Shown in pieces: positions 58,966-64,000 of a stretch of DNA of 64,000 nt (within the stretch, counting starts at the first letter, position 1; each line of letters opens with the position of its first letter). The DNA comes from Epiperipatus broadwayi (taxonomy: Eukaryota; Onychophora; Udeonychophora; Euonychophora; Peripatidae). Location of the stretch: NCBI GenBank assembly GCA_028023455.1, contig JAQFVV010000036.1:3938452-4002451 (forward strand). Direction: 5' to 3'. The notes beneath the pieces were generated by a model. It was not told the DNA's origin. It saw nothing but the letters and a program-made list of their open reading frames with translations, and made no database searches. Made by a program: the position numbers and the translations under genes.

Positions 58966-59073
58966 CTCAGAACATTCATCTTCGCTATCAGTTTGTACTT
59001 TATATTGAAGAATTTTCTCCAAATTTATTTTTAATAAAGATGGAAAATTGGATTTAGATCGTCTTCTTGGCAT
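58966..59073 (-). CDS. Candidate first coding exon of an unidentified gene (partial)
   Basis: The minus strand gives an ATG at 59073 with A at -3, 36 codons starting MPRRRSKSNFPSLLKINLEK and ending DSEDECSE, then GAG|GTAAAT, a good splice donor, exactly in phase 0. The peptide has a basic start, a leucine-rich middle and an acidic end; no family is recognised. It is the only sequence in the window resembling a host exon. It has no transposon features around it, and promoter-like motifs lie nearby. No downstream exon was found, and a chance open frame of this length is possible, so confidence is low. Confidence 0.33.
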
Positions 59074-59635
59074 TCTAGAATTTTAAGACCTTTAAAATCT
59101 TATGGATCTTCAAAGAAGTTTATAAATAGTTATATTTCTTTACAAATAAATAATTAATTCTTTTTTACTATTTTTTATTTACTATAAAACAATTATGCTT
59201 ATTGATTATGTTGAGTGATAGTACTGTATTTATTTTGCTCTTTGATTCTAAACAGGTCTTCAAATTCAATAATGAGAAAATAGATAACTACATAAAACTA
59301 ATTTTATAGTAATTTTCTTCTAAGTACATTTTAATGTTCATATTTAATACCAGTATAGTGATACGATCAAAAGTTTATGAAAAATAATATTCACACACCT
59401 ATTTTATATACTGTATTTCTTAATGATTTTAAAAGTTGTTTTTAAAAAGATTTTGATATAGCTCTAATCACTGAAATCTGAAAAAGTTATATTAAGTGCT
59501 TAATATATGCATTTAGATTAGATATGGACACAGACACGTTAAAATATTGAAAGTTGGGTATATTTTATAAAGTTCAAAATTAATTAGTTGCAAATATACT
59601 AATTTAGACAATGTGTTTATATTTGATTGCAATAA

Positions 59636-60190
59636 ATACAGACATGAAAATACGATTAAATATTAATGCTTATATACAATGTATATTATTTACAAGGCAT
59701 CTACAATAATGTTTGTATATTGTCCACCTGATAACATTGGCTAAGTATAGCACTAGTTGCAGTGCAACTGTTGAAGCAAGACTTCAGATGCTTTTCTATG
59801 TTTAATATACACTTCCAGTTGCACATGATCTCTTGGCTCGTGTGTAGGTACAGTTACACTTCAAGATGTACTGTGAAAGCTTGCCTTGCGTCAGGCTTAT
59901 ATTCTAGTCACTTCTCGTTAAATTTAAACTTGACCAATACTTTAAAATATGGACAACTCATGCATTGTCATTCAATTCTGACAGTTATTTCTTGTTATCC
60001 AAGTTTACTTCCAAGTAGACTGACTATTTATAGCAAAATCTCCTTCCATAATGAGAGTGATCAGATTCATTGGACATCATTACCTTTTTGGCCTGCTTCT
60101 GCCAGTGGATATATCTTATGTATTAATATTTCCATTGGTCTGTAATAAAGAATGCTCAATCAGATCAAGATAAGATGGAATCTGAATTAG
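59636..60190 (-). repeat. 3' LTR of the minus-strand Gypsy element
   Basis: It aligns with 61985-62476 in the order: AAATACGATTAAATATTAAT..., TTGAAGCAAG...ACTTCAGATGC, GTCAGG(C/T)TTATATTCTAG, GACTG(A/C)CTA(C/T)TTATAG, AATGCTCAAT and GATCAAGATAAGATGGAATC. The two copies are clearly diverged, so the insertion is old. Exact ends are uncertain. Confidence 0.72.
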
Positions 60191-61985
60191 TCCAATGGCT
60201 ACTGAGATGCCTTGGTAAACATCTTTGTTATTTCCTGGCTTCTTCAGGTCTAGATCCATTATCATCAGATTCAGTGCTTCACACAATATATATGGTGTTT
60301 TTATTAGCAGATTTGGTGTCTTTGTTTAAATAGATCTGTTTTCTCTTTGAATCTTGTAGACTCTTCACTGTTAGCTCGTGATCCACAGTTCAATTTTAGC
60401 TTGTCTCTGTGCCTGTGGTACTGATGTCTATCGGACAATCACTGTTTGCAATTCTTATAATTTGATTACAATTGCTGGATTTCATATGGTGATTCCACTA
60501 TACATGCAACAAAGAACTTGCACTTTAATTTTTTCATTAGAACAATTGGATCTAATAACTTACCAGTTTGCCCTAGGTTCAAATCCAGCTTATTATTTGC
60601 CATATCCAAGTAGACACTTTTGGATTTTATTTTTGTTTCCTGGTTCACTTTAGTCACTGTAAAGCATAAATGATTACTTGGGCTTTGCAGTAACTAAAGT
60701 CACAGACTAATAAATTGATGTGCTTACAAGCAGACACACTAAGAGACAAATTGTTTTATTAGATTAACTCTTGTTTGATTTAAGAGTGATATTTGATAGC
60801 TTTGATAATCAATAATTACTCTATTGCTAATGTAGTTGATAAATGTTCTTTTTTATTAATGGTAATCCATATGTTTTTTGACACAATGGAAACTGCAAAC
60901 CCAATATCCAGTTCCATTATTATTGGTGTACCATTAATAATTCTGCTTTTGAAGGCAGAATCAATGTCCTGGCATTATTTATATGGGCATTGATTTTATT
61001 TGATTTTACATTGTCATTCTAGTTTTATGGAATGGACTCTTTTTTTTTTTTTTAGTGTCTTCTTTTTTAAATCAAGCAGCTTCTATGTCACTGACATGCA
61101 ATATCTTCCCACTGTATGCCATTGTGGACATTTGGTATACATATGTTTTGGTTTGTCATATTTATAACAAAGTTTATCATTTGTTCTTGCCAATTTATTT
61201 GAGAAGTTTTTAATATCATTAGCTAGGTATTTGTTTGACCAGTTTTCTCATTGATAAATTTAATACTATGATCCATTTTCTTCCATGGAATTGTACGACT
61301 CTCTGTGGACTCAGCTAGATTCACTTTAAAGACAGCTGAATTAAACCTTATATCACTTCCTTCAACAGCCTGATCTTAAGGTTGTGGTCTTTCACTCCAC
61401 AAATGAAATTATCTTTCAGAGCTTAATTTTAAAAATTTCCCTGAATTCGCAGCTAAATACAAATTTTCTAATTTTAGTAACAAAATCATTTTCTCCCTTC
61501 CCTTGAGAACAGAGATAGAAACGATATCTCTGCATTGTTGTTACGGGTTTTGGATAGAAAAGCACTTTGTAAAAATCAAACTCAGATAGAATCAAGTGTT
61601 CCTTGTGTTCATAAGATCTCATGTTTGGTTTGTGCACCACAGCTAGTAACAATGTTGTTCATTTTAATTCAGGCTTTTTAATTTGATTAGCTTATAAATA
61701 GAAAAGCATTTGATTCATGTAGGTTGACCAGTTTTTATTATAAGTCAAATTGAACTCTTTCTAATGAATCAATTTTACTTTTTGATGGGATTTTTTCCTA
61801 CCATGAAATTAAAAAAAATTCCCCGACTTTAGAGAATATTAACAACGATTTGCATTTGATTCTTCAATTTTTTTTTTGACACACTAATAATATTAGCTGT
61901 CTTTTTTTTTAAATTAATGACAAAGATCTAAATAACCCATGTGGATAAGATCCTGCCATAAGTGCACCACATCTGTTGTATTTAT
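60190..61985 (-). pseudogene. Gypsy gag-protease remnant, pol mostly deleted
   Basis: Minus strand: gag matrix/capsid-like FYPKPVTTMQRYRFYLCSQG, NDFVTKIRKFVFSCEF (61570-61440), then FICGVKDHNLKIRLLKE and AVFKVNLAEST (61410-61310), matching the 'R..F..R.Q..GE....F...L..L...C.F......L.D..V.G..D...Q..LL' pattern. A nucleocapsid knuckle follows near 61165-61125 (CYKYDKPKHMYTKCP; second Cys is Tyr). Then comes protease NGTPIIMELDIGFAVSIVSK (60937-60878), where the active-site D-T-G reads D-I-G. A linker frame lies at 60657-60466. Reverse transcriptase, RNase H and integrase are absent, so the element suffered a large internal deletion between LTRs as well as point decay. Confidence 0.8.
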
Positions 61986-62476
61986 ATTTAATAGTAATAT
62001 GTAAAAATACAATTAAATAATTATTAATACTTATGTACAATATGTATTTACAATAATATTTGATATACTAATCACCTAATATATTGGCTGTACGACTATT
62101 GAAGCAAGTGACTTCAGATGCCCTAGGTGTTGGCTGCATAATAACAGCTTGACTCATGTTTGGAGTAGTGATACTTCCAGCTATATTGTGTCAACTTGCT
62201 TCATGTCAGGTTTATATTCTAGCAGCTTGCCTTGCTACTTTAACAATATTATGAATATGCATAACTCTAATAGTTATTTGATATTGTTTAACTTCACATC
62301 CAAATGGACTGCCTACTTATAGCCAGAGCCCCTTAATGAGTGCAATTGGTTTTACTGAGCATCATCACATTTTTGGCTTATTTCCACTATTGAATATATC
62401 TATTCATATATTTATTGGCTTGTGGCAATGAATGCTCAATATGATCAAGATAAGATGGAATCTCTATAAATCCATT
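61985..62476 (-). repeat. 5' LTR of the minus-strand Gypsy element
   Basis: This is the upstream partner of the LTR at 59636-60190 (same order of blocks). On the minus strand it precedes gag. A primer-binding site just inside (near 61960) could not be matched to a tRNA with confidence. Confidence 0.7.
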
Positions 62477-62479
62477 AGA

Positions 62480-62950
62480 TGAAAGTAAGTTTAGCTATAA
62501 CAAAAAGGGATTAGGATAGCTTATGAAAAGATATTAGGTTAAGTTCTGTAAATATAGGACATTGGAAAAAAAATAAACAATTAAAAGATTAATTAAAGAA
62601 TCTTTAAGAACAAGATAAATGAATTTCTATTATCAAAATCTCCATTCTTATCGATTACTCCAGATAACTGAAAAATATAAATGAAACCAAAAATATTTAT
62701 AGAAAGAAAATGAGAGGATTTTCTAGAAGCTTAATTCGTTGGGTACCCATTCTTGTAGGTAAACAAGTGGGTGCAGGAAAAAATGTTACGGGCTGTTTAA
62801 ACCTTAAGTATTATTTATGTGCACCTTTGAATTACCAATGTGATAGAAATAATTCTTTCTGCATAATGATATGAATGTATAGAATTATATTATTATTTTT
62901 TTAATGGTGAAATAAATATAACTTTTGTAAATATTCCTCTAGAAGTATAT
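62480..62950. other. AT-rich spacer
   Basis: Nothing supported was found between the Gypsy element and repeat E. Confidence 0.4.
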
Positions 62951-62958
62951 ATATATTA

Positions 62959-64000
62959 TAACGATCCAAATGAAGGTGGAGACAGCAGTCAATCGTATCT
63001 GCAACTACCAGGGCGCCATCTAGGCATTTGAGCCTAGAAAAATTTATAAAGTAGGCAGATACATGCTGTTAAGATTCCACTTTATTTAATATTTAGATCA
63101 TTAGCCCAAGTCACTAGCTCAGGAAGTAGCAGAGATGATAAAATATAACTTTAATTTATATCTTAAATACAAATAAATAAAAGCCACTGCCAGAAATTAA
63201 CACATAAAAATATTTATTTATGCACATATAAAATCATTCTAAATTTGAGGAATAAGTTTAACATTTTAGATTTTTATATTAATCTTTAATTTTACATTTA
63301 AATAAATTTCAATGAGTTTAATATTTTATTTAGATGGTCGAGTATGAATAGACTACATAGATGTGCATTTGAAAAGAAAATATTCTATCCCTTTATTTAA
63401 CCTTAGGCCAAAAGTTCGCAGTCAAACTGGCGTCAATCCATCTGATACATTTATGTATTCAATGTAGCATGAAAATACGACAACACAAAATACTATAATG
63501 TCAGGAATGTACATCTGAACAGTAAGTAGAGTTAGAGAAGACACTGTCTCTCCACCAACAGGAATGCTACATCTGTTGGCGAGTAGAACAATAAACATAA
63601 AACTCCATAGGAATGGATTGCGGTCCTTTGCCATCTTACAAACCCATCCATAGGCAAACAGAAGGTGTGTGGCATATATATGCAATCCTGCCAGTAGCGG
63701 ATCTCATACTACATCTACTAATTACACAAATATATCCAATCCATTGAGCGCAATTCAACTACGAAACGAATAACCTAAGATTACCCTCCCTTAATATAAC
63801 TTTACAAAACTATATCGCCCGACTTAAATTTAACATTTAAATACATTCGCACAGATGAATTTTATATAATTTGTTTTATAATGTCGAGTATAGATCAGCT
63901 GCACAGATTCCACGGTTAAAAACATTTCAAAATAAACACAAACGATCAAAATACAAAATCATCGATAATGTCAATTGCATAGGGAATACACAAAACCCAA
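62959..64000 (+). mobile_element. Element 'E' copy 2, running off the window
   Basis: It starts after (TA)n at AACGATCCAAATGAAGG and follows the order of copy 1: hairpin 62995-63062, ATTAGCCCAAGTCACTAGCT, GCCACTGCCAG, TTGAGGAATAA and AAAGTTCGCAGTCAAACT. The open frame on the minus strand at 63422-63685 is not matched by the corresponding stretch of copy 1 and is probably non-coding. The element is cut by the window end. Confidence 0.55.
62995..63062 (+). other. Structured hairpin of element E, copy 2
   Basis: GTATCTGC pairs with GCAGATAC as the closing stem; CTAGG (63020-63024) pairs with CCTAG (63033-63037) as the inner stem; CAGGGCGCC lies between. Confidence 0.5.

Noticed and set aside
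59762-60653. Plus-strand frames of 127 and 91 codons
   Set aside because: They lie in the LTR and in the antisense of a Gypsy element; no domain recognised.
1-64000. CRISPR arrays, bacterial operons, rRNA genes
   Set aside because: The direct repeats seen are transposon-internal tandems without regular unique spacers, and no rRNA or prokaryotic gene organisation was recognised.

Overview
The window reads as intergenic DNA from a large, very AT-rich, repeat-dense animal genome, most likely an invertebrate. The reasons are the mix of mobile elements (hAT, Merlin, Gypsy, RTE-like and other non-LTR elements, a tRNA-derived SINE, foldback/TIR elements), the many short decayed reading frames, and the absence of any operon-like gene packing. 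The species cannot be named from this sequence. No intact protein-coding gene was found. The only candidate host coding sequence is a small possible first exon on the minus strand near 59.0 kb.

Layout. 0-0.6 kb: hAT-type transposase remnant with a BED-like zinc finger. 1.2-1.5 kb: chimeric retroposon. 1.84-2.45 kb: near-perfect 288-bp-arm palindrome. 2.8-3.6 kb: decayed member of a TIR family whose complete copy lies at 54.8 kb. 5.2-5.8 kb: fragment of a structured repeat, then an RTE-type LINE 3' end. 6.6 kb: foldback element ('F family', also at 1.2, 4.4, 11.2, 17.0, 23.7 and 49.3 kb). 10.5-12.7 kb: two copies of one non-LTR 3' end. 14.0-15.9 kb: Merlin transposon with matching terminal inverted repeats and a broken transposase. 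16.1-16.3 kb: inverted pair of hammerhead-like motifs. 17.3-18.3 kb and 24.1-24.4 kb: Gypsy RNase H/integrase relics. 18.9-19.9 kb: inverted-repeat cluster. 20.1 and 20.8 kb: two tRNA-Val-like SINEs.

26.2-38.4 kb is a nest of one non-coding family with TG...CA ends and 4-bp ATAY target duplications. An outer copy is interrupted by two further complete copies and by a different element; a fourth, solitary copy sits at 51.0-54.6 kb. 44.5-46.4 kb: ORF1 plus the start of ORF2 of a non-LTR element (minus strand). 54.76-55.27 kb: 510-bp TIR element with a 9-bp target duplication. 59.6-62.5 kb: internally deleted Gypsy element on the minus strand, with both LTRs, gag and protease remnants. 62.96 kb to the window end: second long copy of the element that interrupts the nest at 31 kb.

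How the parts relate: the window is an archive of successive insertions. The most informative observations are (i) the TG...CA/ATAY family with its nested copies, (ii) the F family, which keeps one head and one tail around different or inverted cores, (iii) repeated hammerhead-like CTGANGA...GAAAC motifs, and (iv) a hairpin with covarying stem bases in three diverged copies of one repeat. All alignments were made by eye; no database was searched.
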